This document shows, in pieces, positions 18,194-27,795 of a stretch of DNA of 64,000 bases. The stretch lies in the NCBI GenBank assembly GCA_937892095.1, contig CALAVC010000224.1, positions 1 through 64,000 on the forward strand, written 5' to 3'. Position numbers and translations under genes: made by a program. Origin of the DNA: an uncultured Bacteroidales bacterium. Its GTDB lineage: Bacteria; Bacteroidota; Bacteroidia; Bacteroidales; Marinilabiliaceae. Under the pieces are notes generated by a model. That model was not told the origin of the DNA and did not search any database. It saw only the letters and a program-made list of their open reading frames with translations. The first letter of the stretch is position 1, and each line of letters opens with the position of its first letter.

Positions 18194-18250
18194 ACTCCCG
18201 CACCCATGCGGCCACAATTGGCTCGTAAGATGTGCGGGAGTATCTTTTTT
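18194..18250 (+). terminator. Terminator after rpmA
   Basis: A perfect 10 bp stem (ACTCCCGCAC/GTGCGGGAGT) enclosing 28 bases is followed by ATCTTTTTT. Confidence 0.82.
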
Positions 18251-18292
18251 AAAACCATAGGGCACAAAAATCACTTAGCAGACAACACACAA

Positions 18293-19570
18293 ATGCTGAC
18301 ACTCAAACTAATACAAGAACAAAGAGACTTTGTCATAGAGCGCCTGAAAGTAAAAAATTTCGACGCCACAGCAATAGTAGACGAAATAATAGCTCTGGAC
18401 AATAAGCGCAAAGAGCAACAGACCGAAGCCGAGAAAATTCAGCAGCAGATGAATGCCATCTCCAAGTCGGTCGGCTCTCTGATGAAAGAAGGCAAAAAAG
18501 AAGAAGCCGAAGCTGCCAAAGCACAAACAGCTGAGCTAAAAGAAAAAATACGTCAACTCGAACAAGCACAAAAAGAAACCGCCGATGCACTGCTTGCCAA
18601 GCAAGTTCTTTTGCCCAACTTGCCATGCAAGCTCGTGCCCGAAGGCAAAACAGCAGCCGACAACGAAATTGTCTACTGCTCTGTAAAAGAAGAACCCGTT
18701 ATGCCCGAAGGCTCATTACCTCACTGGGAGCTCATAAAGAAATATGACATCATAGACTTCGACCTCGGCATAAAAGTAACAGGTGCTGGCTTCCCATTCT
18801 ACAAAGGCAAAGGCGCCAAACTTCAGCGCGCACTAATTTCTTTCTTCCTCGACAACGCCATTGCAGCAGGCTACAAAGAAGTACAACCACCTCTCGTAGT
18901 TAATCAAGACTCTGGCTTCGGCACGGGTCAGTTGCCCGACAAGGAAGGACAGATGTATTGCGTGACAGCTGACGGACTATACCTCATTCCGACAGCCGAA
19001 GTGCCCGTTACGAACATCTACCGCGACGTAATCTTGAAGTCGTCTGATTTCCCCGTAAAGAATTGTGCCTACTCTCAATGTTTCCGTCGTGAGGCGGGCT
19101 CGTGGGGTGCAGATGTGCGCGGACTTAACCGACTCCACCAATTCGACAAAGTGGAGATTGTACGCCTATCTCACCCCGACAACTCATACGAAGCTCTCGA
19201 CGAAATGGTAGCCCATGTGCGTAGCCTTGTCGAAAAACTCGAACTACCCTTCCGTATTGTCCGCTTGTGTGGTGGCGACATGAGCTTTACTTCTGCACTG
19301 ACCTACGACTTCGAAGTCTTCTCTGCAGCACAACGCCGTTGGCTCGAAGTAAGTTCCGTATCGAACTTTGAATCTTATCAGGCCAATCGACTCAAGCTAC
19401 GCTTCAAAGAAGCTGGCGATAAGAAGACACAACTATGCCACACGCTTAATGGTAGCGCACTTGCATTGCCTCGCATCGTGGCTGCATTGCTCGAAAACAA
19501 TCAGACTCCTAACGGCATAAAGATACCTGCAGCACTCGTGCCATACACAGGCTTCGAGTATATCGACTAA
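18293..19570 (+). CDS. serS: Seryl-tRNA synthetase
   Basis: 425 residues. An N-terminal antiparallel coiled-coil arm (residues ~30-105, rich in Lys, Glu and Gln) precedes a class II catalytic core with TAEVPVTN, motif 2 CFRREAGSWGADVRGLNRLHQF and motif 3 NGSALALPRIVAALLE. It charges tRNA-Ser with serine. The ATG at 18293 (MLTLKLIQEQRDFV) is chosen; an in-frame upstream start would lie inside the rpmA terminator. A strong terminator follows. Confidence 0.98.
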   Translation: MLTLKLIQEQRDFVIERLKVKNFDATAIVDEIIALDNKRKEQQTEAEKIQQQMNAISKSVGSLMKEGKKEEAEAAKAQTAELKEKIRQLEQAQKETADALLAKQVLLPNLPCKLVPEGKTAADNEIVYCSVKEEPVMPEGSLPHWELIKKYDIIDFDLGIKVTGAGFPFYKGKGAKLQRALISFFLDNAIAAGYKEVQPPLVVNQDSGFGTGQLPDKEGQMYCVTADGLYLIPTAEVPVTNIYRDVILKSSDFPVKNCAYSQCFRREAGSWGADVRGLNRLHQFDKVEIVRLSHPDNSYEALDEMVAHVRSLVEKLELPFRIVRLCGGDMSFTSALTYDFEVFSAAQRRWLEVSSVSNFESYQANRLKLRFKEAGDKKTQLCHTLNGSALALPRIVAALLENNQTPNGIKIPAALVPYTGFEYID

Positions 19571-19595
19571 TATTCATACTGCTGGAAATGCACAT

Positions 19596-19644
19596 TTGAG
19601 CGGACGGAGACCAATGTAAACATGTGTCCGTCCGCTCAATTTTT
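19596..19644 (+). terminator. Terminator after serS
   Basis: A perfect 13 bp stem (TTGAGCGGACGGA/TCCGTCCGCTCAA) with an 18-base loop and a T tail. Confidence 0.92.
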
Positions 19645-19661
19645 ATCATCATAATAACTAC

Positions 19662-19982
19662 ATGGCAAACTTTATATTCAACACCACTTTTACCATCAAC
19701 GATAGCGCACAGCAATGGTGGATACAGTGGATGCACCAGAACTACGTCGTGGCAATAAAAAACGTAGCTCCAAGCGCAAGCGTAGAGCTATATGCCATAG
19801 ACGGCACAGCAACAGCTGGGTCTCGCTCATATTCTGCCATGTGGCGTTGCACGACGCTCCAAGAGCTTGGTGCAGTACGCACAGAGTCTATGCGCCAATG
19901 CCAAAAGCTCCTTGCACTGCAAGGCGAACGTTGTCTGTCTTTTAGCACCCTCATGCGTGGCTTACCACTCGAGACGCCATGA
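19662..19982 (+). CDS. DUF4286 family protein
   Basis: 106 residues, FIFNTTFTINDSAQQWWIQWM at the start, matching the small DUF4286 family that sits before ruvC in many Bacteroidetes. It has no signal peptide or membrane segment. Its stop overlaps the ruvC start by 4 bases, which suggests a functional or at least translational link. Function unknown. Confidence 0.82.
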   Translation: MANFIFNTTFTINDSAQQWWIQWMHQNYVVAIKNVAPSASVELYAIDGTATAGSRSYSAMWRCTTLQELGAVRTESMRQCQKLLALQGERCLSFSTLMRGLPLETP

Positions 19983-20569
19983 CAAAGAAAAGAATAATAG
20001 GCATCGACCCGGGTACCAACGTCATGGGATACGCCATAATAGATGTCGAAGGTAACTCGGCCAAAGCAGTCTTGCTTGGCACAGTGCAGATGAGCAAAGA
20101 GCCCGACCACTATGCCCGACTTCACCGCATACACACACGCCTCGACATAATCATAGACGACTTCAAACCAGACGAAATGGCCATCGAAGCCCCTTTCTTT
20201 GGCAAGAACGTGCAGAGTATGCTCAAACTCGGTCGTGCACAAGGCATCTGTATGGCCTCTGCACTTGCACGTGGCATTCCTGTGAAAGAATATGCTCCAA
20301 CCAAAGTCAAACAAGCCATTACGGGCAATGGTGGCGCAACAAAAGAACAAGTAGCACAAATGCTACAAAGAATGCTACACTTTGAAGAAATGCCAAAATA
20401 TTTTGACGCTACCGATGCACTTGCTATTGCCTACTGCCATTTTCTTGACAGTCGGACAGCAAGTTTGCTAAACACCGACGATAGCCACAAAATAAAAATT
20501 CCAAAGAGTGGCAAGAAAACCACTTGGGCCGACTTTGTCAAAAACAATCCGGACAGAATTAAACGATGA
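19979..20569 (+). CDS. ruvC: Crossover junction endodeoxyribonuclease RuvC
   Basis: 196 residues. RuvC resolves Holliday junctions made and moved by RuvAB. The RNase H-like acidic residues are visible: Asp10 in GIDPGT, the Glu of MAIEAPFFGKN, and Asp residues in DATDALAIAYCH. It sits in a DUF4286-ruvC-queA run with 4-base overlaps on each side; ruvB is 17 kb away at 36994. Confidence 0.97.
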   Translation: MTKKRIIGIDPGTNVMGYAIIDVEGNSAKAVLLGTVQMSKEPDHYARLHRIHTRLDIIIDDFKPDEMAIEAPFFGKNVQSMLKLGRAQGICMASALARGIPVKEYAPTKVKQAITGNGGATKEQVAQMLQRMLHFEEMPKYFDATDALAIAYCHFLDSRTASLLNTDDSHKIKIPKSGKKTTWADFVKNNPDRIKR

Positions 20570-21768
20570 CAAAAAACATAGACATATCGCTTTTCGACTA
20601 CCCACTACCCGACAACCGCATAGCTCGTCACCCACTGCCCGAACGTGATGCATCGAAGTTGCTCGTGTATAAAAATGGACAGATAACCGACGACACATTT
20701 CGCAACATAGCAGACTACCTGCCAAAAGGTGCAACACTTGTCCGCAACGACACAAAAGTCATTCGAGCACGCTTGCATTTTAGCAAACAAACAGGAGCAA
20801 ACATAGAAATATTTTGTCTTGAACCAGCCGACGGAGTCGACGTACAACAATCGTTTGCTGGCACACACGAAGCCACATGGACGTGCATTGTAGGCAATTC
20901 AAAACGTTGGAAAGAAGCTCCACTGACAAAAGAAATCAGCACACCACACGGTCTGCTGACACTTAGTGCCACACGCCTGTCGGTCGATGGGACAACATCG
21001 GTCGTTCGCTTCTCATGGACAAACGCCGAAGTTAGCTTTGCCGAAGTTATAGAAAGTGCTGGCACTATGCCCATTCCGCCCTACCTCTGTCGCGACACTG
21101 AAGAAGAAGACTACACACGCTATCAGACCGTCTACGGAGTAAACAAAGGGTCGGTTGCAGCACCAACCGCTGGTCTGCACTTCACACCCGAAGTGCTAAG
21201 TAAAGTAGCAGCAACAGGACACAAAATTGTCAGCGTAACACTACACGTCGGTGCAGGCACCTTTAAGCCAGTTCAGGTGAACGACGCCACACAACACGTC
21301 ATGCACACCGAACACATCGTTGTCAGACGAGAGGCTATACAAGACATCTGTAATAACATTGGCAACATTGTGGCAGTAGGCACAACGTCGGTGCGCACAA
21401 TAGAAAGCCTCTATTGGTTGGGCGTAAAGCTACTTAGTCAAAAAGACATAACCAATGGTCTTGAACAATGGGAAGCCTACACTCTGCCACAAGACGTCGC
21501 ACCCGAACATGCACTAAACGCACTAATAGAACACATCGGCGCAGATGACTACATCAGCAGTCAGACGCAAATAATGATTACACCTTCTTACCGACCACGA
21601 CTGACAAGTGCACTAATAACCAACTTTCACCAACCACACAGCACATTGCTACTACTCATAAGTGCTTTCGTTGGCAACGAATGGCATAAGATATACGACC
21701 ATGCACTTGCGAATAATTACCGATTCCTTAGCTATGGCGACTCTTCGATACTATTCCCCAATAAGTAA
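20566..21768 (+). CDS. queA: S-adenosylmethionine:tRNA ribosyltransferase-isomerase
   Basis: 400 residues. QueA transfers and rearranges the ribosyl group of SAM onto 7-aminomethyl-7-deazaguanine in tRNA, giving epoxyqueuosine. FDYPLPDNRIARHPLPERDASKLLV at the start (the family's DYxLPxxxIAxxP), AAPTAGLHFTPE, LHVGAGTF and the C-terminal NFHQPHSTLLLLISAF are all family hallmarks. The start codon overlaps ruvC by 4 bases. Confidence 0.96.
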   Translation: MTKNIDISLFDYPLPDNRIARHPLPERDASKLLVYKNGQITDDTFRNIADYLPKGATLVRNDTKVIRARLHFSKQTGANIEIFCLEPADGVDVQQSFAGTHEATWTCIVGNSKRWKEAPLTKEISTPHGLLTLSATRLSVDGTTSVVRFSWTNAEVSFAEVIESAGTMPIPPYLCRDTEEEDYTRYQTVYGVNKGSVAAPTAGLHFTPEVLSKVAATGHKIVSVTLHVGAGTFKPVQVNDATQHVMHTEHIVVRREAIQDICNNIGNIVAVGTTSVRTIESLYWLGVKLLSQKDITNGLEQWEAYTLPQDVAPEHALNALIEHIGADDYISSQTQIMITPSYRPRLTSALITNFHQPHSTLLLLISAFVGNEWHKIYDHALANNYRFLSYGDSSILFPNK

Positions 21769-21798
21769 TTAGCATACACACACATACACTGATTTGCG

Positions 21799-21806
21799 TA
21801 ATTTTG
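21799..21806 (+). promoter_or_regulatory. -7 promoter box for pssA
   Basis: TAATTTTG fits TAnnTTTG, 31 bases before the start of pssA. Confidence 0.5.
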
Positions 21807-21836
21807 CACAATTAAAATAAATCAACATACACCAAA

Positions 21837-22586
21837 ATGCAGATTAAAAAATACATTCCAAACACCATAACATCACTCAATCTACTCTGTGGCGTGTTGT
21901 CAGTAACTATGGCTTTTGCAGGCGACCTCCGCGCTGCCGCACTCCTCATAATTGCAGGTGCCATATTCGACTTCTTCGACGGATTTGTAGCTCGTGCACT
22001 CCACGTCAGTGGCGAAATGGGCAAAGAACTCGACTCACTTGCCGACAACATATCTTTCGGACTCGCACCTGCCGCCATGTACTCCGTCTATCTTAAGTGG
22101 CACCTCACTGGCGACACACAAACACCACTGCTGTGCCTTGCAGACGACATGCCAACATTTGCACTTGTCCTCTGCCCACTCATTCTTGCCGTCTTTGCGG
22201 GGCTCCGACTCGCCAAGTTCAATATAGACAAACGCCAAACCGAAAACTTTCTCGGACTGACCACTACAGCCACCGGACTCTTTACTGCATCACTGCTGTG
22301 GATGCTCACCGACCAGACGCAAGACATTTTCCGAACATACCTCACGCCAACAGTCGTCATAGCGATGGTGATGATTTTCTGCGCATTGCTCGTCAGCGAA
22401 ATACCAATGTTCTCGCTCAAAGTAAAACACATGACGCTCAAAGGCAATGAGCTCAGAATAATTCTACTGATGGTTGGCGTAATATCTATCACACTAATGG
22501 GGCTTGGCGGACTAAGCCTGACAATAGCACTCTACACAATATTCTCGATAGTAAGATGGCTCATCGGGCTTGCAAGAAACAAATAA
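21837..22586 (+). CDS. pssA: CDP-diacylglycerol--serine O-phosphatidyltransferase
   Basis: 249 residues. The CDP-alcohol phosphotransferase motif is perfect: Asp45, Asp48-Gly49, Ala52-Arg53, Gly62, Asp66, Asp70. Several hydrophobic helices place it in the inner membrane. It makes phosphatidylserine, the precursor of phosphatidylethanolamine. The length and PNTITSLNLLCG opening fit the Bacillus-type (integral membrane) PssA. The paired decarboxylase gene is not in the window. Confidence 0.93.
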   Translation: MQIKKYIPNTITSLNLLCGVLSVTMAFAGDLRAAALLIIAGAIFDFFDGFVARALHVSGEMGKELDSLADNISFGLAPAAMYSVYLKWHLTGDTQTPLLCLADDMPTFALVLCPLILAVFAGLRLAKFNIDKRQTENFLGLTTTATGLFTASLLWMLTDQTQDIFRTYLTPTVVIAMVMIFCALLVSEIPMFSLKVKHMTLKGNELRIILLMVGVISITLMGLGGLSLTIALYTIFSIVRWLIGLARNK

Positions 22587-22597
22587 ACTTGCGCTTG

Positions 22598-22629
22598 TTG
22601 AACACATTTGAATAAAACAATTATATTTG
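22598..22629 (+). promoter_or_regulatory. Promoter of the HU/SPOR gene
   Basis: TTG at 22598-22600 and TATATTTG at 22622-22629 with a 21-base spacer. An AGGAG lies 7 bases before the ATG at 22664, an unusual Shine-Dalgarno-like match for this phylum. Confidence 0.65.
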
Positions 22630-22663
22630 CTTGAACTCGTTTTCACATTTTTTAGGAGCTAAG

Positions 22664-23575
22664 ATGAAAAATCTGTCGGCCTACATAGTCGAATTGCTAT
22701 ATAAACACGAATGCGTAATCATACCAGACTTTGGTGCATTCATTGCCCGCAACGAAGAGTCGCGCTATGACAAACGACGTGGGCTAATGCTTCCGCCACG
22801 TAGGCGCGTATATTTCAATGCCTCCATTACGCACACCGATGGACTGCTGGCCGACTATATTGCCGAAAAAGAAAACATTAGCTACGACGAGGCAACAAAC
22901 TACATTGCAAAATCTGTCGACGACATACGAGACCACACCTCACGCGGCGGAGTGTATACTCTTGACGGACTCGGACAAGTGCGCACAGTACAGATAGGCA
23001 GTACGGAGCAAATAGAATTCTTACTCGACGACGACGCCAACTTTATGCCCGAAAGCTATGGGCTGACGGCAGTACGTGTAGAAGAGCGTCGCAAGAGCTT
23101 GAGCGAACAAGTGGATAGGGTAGGGCTCCGACGTGCAGTGGCCTCGGCAGCTGCCGTGGCACTACTACTACTTATGTCTACTCGTACCAACGACCCAGCA
23201 GGTGTCGAACGAGCCGACCTATCGAGTGTCTTTGCACAAATGCAAGCCACAAGTAAGACCAGCAGTCAACACACAGAAACAGCACAAGAAGACACCACCA
23301 ATACGCATATAGCCACAACAACACACGACAAAGAAATAAAAGAAAGTTTCTACGTCGTTGTAGCATCTTTCAAGAGCCACAGCGAAGCAACAGAATACAC
23401 TGCCAAACAAAAAGTTCGTGGCATAACAGACCTCGACATCATAGACAGTGGCAACGGCAAATATAGAGTAGTGGCTGCACACTTCAACTCACAAGAAGAT
23501 GCAGTAGTTGCCAACCGCGACATAAAGAATATCAAAGGCTTTGAGAAGTCGTGGGTGCTCAGAGTTGTAGAATAA
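22664..23575 (+). CDS. HU-CCDC81 and SPOR domain protein
   Basis: 303 residues. Residues 1-~145 are the HU-like (HU-CCDC81) domain (SAYIVELLYKHECVIIPDFGAFI; SRGGVYTLDGLGQV). A single membrane helix follows at ~160-180 (VASAAAVALLLLMS), then a Thr/Ser/Gln-rich linker, and a C-terminal SPOR domain (FYVVVASFKSHSEATEYTAKQK...YRVVAAHF). SPOR domains bind denuded glycan strands at the division septum. The topology implied is HU side cytoplasmic and SPOR side periplasmic. The ATG at 22664 follows the promoter; an earlier in-frame start at 22631 would lie too close to the -7 box. Confidence 0.88.
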   Translation: MKNLSAYIVELLYKHECVIIPDFGAFIARNEESRYDKRRGLMLPPRRRVYFNASITHTDGLLADYIAEKENISYDEATNYIAKSVDDIRDHTSRGGVYTLDGLGQVRTVQIGSTEQIEFLLDDDANFMPESYGLTAVRVEERRKSLSEQVDRVGLRRAVASAAAVALLLLMSTRTNDPAGVERADLSSVFAQMQATSKTSSQHTETAQEDTTNTHIATTTHDKEIKESFYVVVASFKSHSEATEYTAKQKVRGITDLDIIDSGNGKYRVVAAHFNSQEDAVVANRDIKNIKGFEKSWVLRVVE

Positions 23576-23599
23576 CATGCAAAAAAAAACATCAGTAAA

Positions 23600-24364
23600 A
23601 TGAAGATAAACACCATACTTGCAGCAACAATATCGGTAGCCTTCGCTCTACCTCTGTGCGGTTGCTCCTCGCAAGGTCTTTCGGCACTAAGCAAAGTATC
23701 ATCTGTCACCCAAGCCCTCTCAGAAGGCGAAATAGCTTCTGGCCTGAAAGAAGCTCTCAACATTGGCATTAGCACAGGCATTAGCCAACTGAGCAAAACT
23801 AACGGCTACTATAACGACCTCGCCACTCGCATCGGTCTACCATCACAAGCCTCCATCATCACGAACAACATTTCTAAGTTGCCTGGTGGCCAAGCTCTCG
23901 TAACTAAAGTTGTCAAGAACATCAATGCAGCCGCCTCAGACGCTGCCAGCGAAGCAGTGCCCATATTTACGTCGGCACTGACCAGCATGACCATCGACGA
24001 TGCCAAGACTATACTGAAAAGCGGTGGCACCACAGCCACAACATATTTCAAAAATAAAACCAAGACACCACTCAAGAACCTCTTCGGCAAATACATCAAC
24101 AAGTCGATAAACAAAAAGCTCATAGGCGACGTATCGGCACAGTCGTCGTGGAACACACTGACAAGCGAATGGAACGAAGTGGCCACAACAACTGTCGGCA
24201 AAATAGCAGGCTTAAAAACAGTAAATACTGACCTACAAGACCACCTAACAGACAAAGCAGTGGATGGCATATACCTCAAGGTAGGCGAGCAAGAAAAGAA
24301 AATACGCACCAACGTCAAAGAACGCACAACCGAACTGCTAAAGAAAGTGTTTGCCCACCAGTAA
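23600..24364 (+). CDS. DUF4197 family lipoprotein
   Basis: 254 residues. The signal peptide ends LPLCG-Cys22, a usable lipobox. The mature part (LSEGEIASGLKEALNIGISTGISQLSKTNGYYND...) matches DUF4197, a mostly helical envelope family of unknown function in Gram-negative bacteria. It follows the HU/SPOR gene by 24 bases and precedes an outer-membrane protein by 6, so the three may form an envelope operon. Confidence 0.8.
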   Translation: MKINTILAATISVAFALPLCGCSSQGLSALSKVSSVTQALSEGEIASGLKEALNIGISTGISQLSKTNGYYNDLATRIGLPSQASIITNNISKLPGGQALVTKVVKNINAAASDAASEAVPIFTSALTSMTIDDAKTILKSGGTTATTYFKNKTKTPLKNLFGKYINKSINKKLIGDVSAQSSWNTLTSEWNEVATTTVGKIAGLKTVNTDLQDHLTDKAVDGIYLKVGEQEKKIRTNVKERTTELLKKVFAHQ

Positions 24365-24370
24365 ACGACA

Positions 24371-25483
24371 ATGGCACATAACAACAAAACAAATAAAAAA
24401 AACATAGTCGTGCTTATATGTATGGCTATGTCTTTTTTTACACCAAACATAGAGTCTAAGGCTCAAGACACTTGGCTATTTGAAAATGTAGTAAGAGACG
24501 ATCATGACACAGAAGATTCTTTTTTAGGACTAAACGCAAAATTAGACGGACAATTTTTCTTTAAAAATAACGAATATTTTGCCCCTGCAGCCGAAGGCTA
24601 CACACTTGTGGGCTACACATTGCGCCCCGTAGTTATTTGGCACATGAACGAAAGAATTAGTCTACACGGAGGCTTGCATGCTCTGCGCTATGGGGGCGAA
24701 AACAGCACAAAGAAAATATATCCTTTTTTTGCCACCACATGGCACATTAACGACAGCCTTAACCTACGCATAGGCAATCTGCTCGGACCTGCGAGTCACG
24801 GCCTGCCCGAAGCACTATCTGACCCAGAAGAAAACTACGTCAGCGCACCCGAATTCGGCGCACAGCTTTCGTTCGACATACGAAATTTTAGAGGTCATGC
24901 TTGGCTCAATTGGCGACAGTTTATCCACATGGGCGACACCATACCAGAAAAGTTTACTGCAGGCGTACACACCAATTTTCATAGTGGCAAATTCTATTTG
25001 CCTTTTGGACTGCTATTCAACCACATTGGCGGACAGATAAGCGACTATAGCGAACCTATGCAAAGCCTCTTAAACGCACATTTGTCACCAAGTATATTTT
25101 TATTCGGCTACAAATTTAAGGCATGCCTGCACATGATGGGCTTTCATACTATGGCAGGTAAGAAAGTACGTCCTTTTGAACGCGGTTGGGTCCTACAACC
25201 AGAGTTGTCGCTCAGACACGAAATCTTCAAACTTGATGTCTCGTGGTTTCGTAGCCACAATTTCTACGCTCCACAAGGCAATCCATTGCTCATGAGCGTC
25301 TCCAACTACAAAGCCGACGTCTACGAACGCAACAGAAGCCTCATAATTGGCAAGGCTAATCTAAATGTACCAATAGGGGAGTTTACTCGCTTTAATTTGT
25401 GTTTGGGAGCGTATTACGACACGTTTGCAACTCGCTTCGACTACTCCTATGGTTTTGCCATGGTAGTGAGTCCTCACATTTAG
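24371..25483 (+). CDS. Predicted outer-membrane beta-barrel protein, uncharacterised
   Basis: 370 residues with an N-terminal hydrophobic segment (VVLICMAMSFFTPNIESKAQ) fitting a signal peptide. The remainder has alternating amphipathic strands rich in Tyr, Phe, His and Gly (VIWHMNERISLHGGLHALRYGG; RIGNLLGPASHGLPEALSDPEENYVSAPEFG) and ends with a strand and FAMVVSPHI, as expected of a barrel. I do not recognise a family. It overlaps the convergent DUF4296 gene by 4 bases. Confidence 0.65.
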   Translation: MAHNNKTNKKNIVVLICMAMSFFTPNIESKAQDTWLFENVVRDDHDTEDSFLGLNAKLDGQFFFKNNEYFAPAAEGYTLVGYTLRPVVIWHMNERISLHGGLHALRYGGENSTKKIYPFFATTWHINDSLNLRIGNLLGPASHGLPEALSDPEENYVSAPEFGAQLSFDIRNFRGHAWLNWRQFIHMGDTIPEKFTAGVHTNFHSGKFYLPFGLLFNHIGGQISDYSEPMQSLLNAHLSPSIFLFGYKFKACLHMMGFHTMAGKKVRPFERGWVLQPELSLRHEIFKLDVSWFRSHNFYAPQGNPLLMSVSNYKADVYERNRSLIIGKANLNVPIGEFTRFNLCLGAYYDTFATRFDYSYGFAMVVSPHI

Positions 25484-26364
25484 TAACGAAACAGTTGCGG
25501 ACGCTCAATTTCGAGCTTTACAGAGTCCGACGGATAATATGGCACATGCGACAGACTGACATTAGACAATGTGCCACGTACCTTATCAAGACTATCTGTT
25601 CTAAGCAAAATGGCTGTTGCACCAATAAGGTCCACACTGTCGCGCAAGTCGATAGTGATTGATACTTCTTTTTGCGAAACCTTCTTTTCTGACACAATGT
25701 CGACCCACGTAGAGTCGGTCAGCGAATCGGCATACAACACGCAAAGCATAACACGTGGCAAAGTGTCTGACACTTGAATAAGTTTTTGTGTAAACGTATA
25801 CTTTTCGCTCAGCGTAATGTGTCCACCGCGTATAGAATCAATATGAATATTGACGGCAATCTGCGACATCGAACCACCAAGTCGACTGACATATTTGTTC
25901 AGCGTATCTTCTTTGGCAAGTGGCAACCTGATTGTGCTAGCCCACTTGCCAAACTTTGTGGTAATGGAGTCTGTAAGGTTGCTAAGCGAAAGGTCAGCAG
26001 AGTCGCACTTTGCAGCAAATGCTGACAACTCTCCTTCGCGGACAGAAAGTATGCTTATGGCTTTCTCGTATATTTCAGACCATTTCTCGGGCTTTGCTGT
26101 ATAATAAAGCACTGCCTCGTCGTACTGAGCCTTCGAGAGTCCATAATGACTAAATATGCTACTATATAGACTCTCTTCGAGTTTTTCTTTTTTATAATAG
26201 TTGCCCAGTCCCTCTTGTACAAGTGCGTCGGCTGTATATATGTCTGCTAGTATGCGCGACATTGTCTTTTCGTTTGGCACCGACGTGCGCAGACCAAAAT
26301 ATGAAGCAACACCTCCTATAAGCAGGCATACGACTGCTGCAATGACAATAAACTGCCTCTTCAT
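25480..26364 (-). CDS. DUF4296 domain protein
   Basis: 294 residues. An N-terminal hydrophobic helix (FIVIAAVVCLLIGGVASYFGL) anchors or exports it, followed by the DUF4296 core (MSRILADIYTADALVQ...YSSIFSHYGLSKAQYDEAVLYYTAKPEKWSEIYEKAI). Function unknown. Its ATG overlaps the TAA of the upstream sugar transferase by one base (TAATG), so translation is probably coupled. Its end overlaps the convergent barrel gene. Confidence 0.82.
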   Translation of the reverse strand: MKRQFIVIAAVVCLLIGGVASYFGLRTSVPNEKTMSRILADIYTADALVQEGLGNYYKKEKLEESLYSSIFSHYGLSKAQYDEAVLYYTAKPEKWSEIYEKAISILSVREGELSAFAAKCDSADLSLSNLTDSITTKFGKWASTIRLPLAKEDTLNKYVSRLGGSMSQIAVNIHIDSIRGGHITLSEKYTFTQKLIQVSDTLPRVMLCVLYADSLTDSTWVDIVSEKKVSQKEVSITIDLRDSVDLIGATAILLRTDSLDKVRGTLSNVSLSHVPYYPSDSVKLEIERPQLFRY

Positions 26365-27788
26365 TACTTACCGTCGGCTCTGAGCATGGTGCTTATGGTC
26401 TTCATAATAATGACAAAATCGAGCGTAATCGACCAGTTGTCTATGTACTCCATATCCATTTTCATCCACTCGTCAAACGATATAGAATTACGGTTGTTAG
26501 ACACTTGCCAAGTACATGTGATGCCTGGCTTCATAGCAAGCCTTCTCATTTGCCAACGTTGGTATTCTGCCACTTCGGCTGGCAGAGGCGGACGTGGACC
26601 AACAATGCTCATGTCTCCTTTGAAGACGTTTATAAACTGTGGAAATTCGTCAATACCAGTCTTGCGTATTATGCACCCCATGCGCGTTATGCGAGGGTCG
26701 TGAGTCATCTTAAATACTGGTCCGTCCATCTCATTTTTGTCCATAAGTTCTTTTTTAAGCTCTTCGGCATTGACAACCATCGACCTAAACTTATAGACGT
26801 CGAATTCTCTACCTTTCAGCCCAGAACGCTTTTGCTTAAAGAACACTGGACCCTTACTGTCTATCTTAATAAGCAGAGCTATGATGGCAAAAAATGGGAA
26901 TCCGAACAATATGACACAACCAGAGAAGACAATGTCGATAAACCTCTTGAAAAGCAAGCCAACGTAGTTGGTCGGTGTATTCGAAATGGTTAGTATTGCA
27001 TTAGTATCAAAATATCTCACGTATGTCGACGACGACATTCTGTTCATAAACGTTGAGTAGAGCATGAAATTTATACCATAGTCTACGCACACGTTGAGCA
27101 GACGCATAACGTCTTCCGAATTGATGTTATCAAGCGCATATATAAAGTCATCAACATCCTGACTGATAATATTTTCCAAGTTTCCACTGATGGGGTAAAC
27201 AGGCAGTTTATCACCAACTTTTCTCATTATGTAGTCGTCGCCCACTACTGCCACAATCTTATATCCCCACTCGAAGTGTCGCATTATTTGTGCCAGTAGT
27301 CGCTCACTACTCTTGTCGCACAATACTACCAACTTTCGCACATTGTATCCTTTCTTGCGATAGTGGCGCAACATGTGGTAGAAAATGACTTTGCCCATAA
27401 ACGACAAACCAGTGGAGAGAAGTCCAAAAAGCATGAGCACTGATCGTCCGTAGTTAGGCAAACCAAAGAGAACGCACAACATAATGAATATAGACACGCC
27501 CAAAATGTTTTCTATGACGTGCAATATCAGTATGTAGCTATATGGTCTACTACGATATACTTCGTTGAGTTTGAGCGACGACTCAAGAGCCGACCATATA
27601 AAGGTTATGAAGAAAAAAGACAGCAACATGTCTCTGCTAAAAAACAGAGACACAAACGATGAGTAACTATTATGATAGAATGTATATACTGCAAAGAAAT
27701 ATGATAAACACGAAAATATGACTACGCCAAAAAGTAGCGCAGTCCGGGCAAAACGCCCACGATTACTGAGTCTATCAAAAGTTTCCAT
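26364..27788 (-). CDS. Undecaprenyl-phosphate sugar phosphotransferase (WcaJ/WbaP-like)
   Basis: 474 residues. Four to five N-terminal membrane helices, a soluble middle part, then a further helix and the bacterial sugar-transferase domain (KIDSKGPVFFKQKRSGLKGREFDVYKFRSM; RMGCIIRKTGIDEFPQFINVFKGDMSIVGPRP). It loads the first sugar phosphate onto the lipid carrier for exopolysaccharide or O-antigen. manC lies immediately upstream, which supports a polysaccharide role, but no glycosyltransferase cluster is present. The sugar specificity cannot be read from sequence. Confidence 0.9.
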   Translation of the reverse strand: METFDRLSNRGRFARTALLFGVVIFSCLSYFFAVYTFYHNSYSSFVSLFFSRDMLLSFFFITFIWSALESSLKLNEVYRSRPYSYILILHVIENILGVSIFIMLCVLFGLPNYGRSVLMLFGLLSTGLSFMGKVIFYHMLRHYRKKGYNVRKLVVLCDKSSERLLAQIMRHFEWGYKIVAVVGDDYIMRKVGDKLPVYPISGNLENIISQDVDDFIYALDNINSEDVMRLLNVCVDYGINFMLYSTFMNRMSSSTYVRYFDTNAILTISNTPTNYVGLLFKRFIDIVFSGCVILFGFPFFAIIALLIKIDSKGPVFFKQKRSGLKGREFDVYKFRSMVVNAEELKKELMDKNEMDGPVFKMTHDPRITRMGCIIRKTGIDEFPQFINVFKGDMSIVGPRPPLPAEVAEYQRWQMRRLAMKPGITCTWQVSNNRNSISFDEWMKMDMEYIDNWSITLDFVIIMKTISTMLRADGK

Positions 27789-27795
27789 AACGCAA

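Noticed and set aside
24921..24929. Perfect DnaA box TTATCCACA
   Set aside because: It is a single copy inside the reading frame of the barrel protein, with no neighbouring boxes; chance occurrence in 64 kb is plausible.
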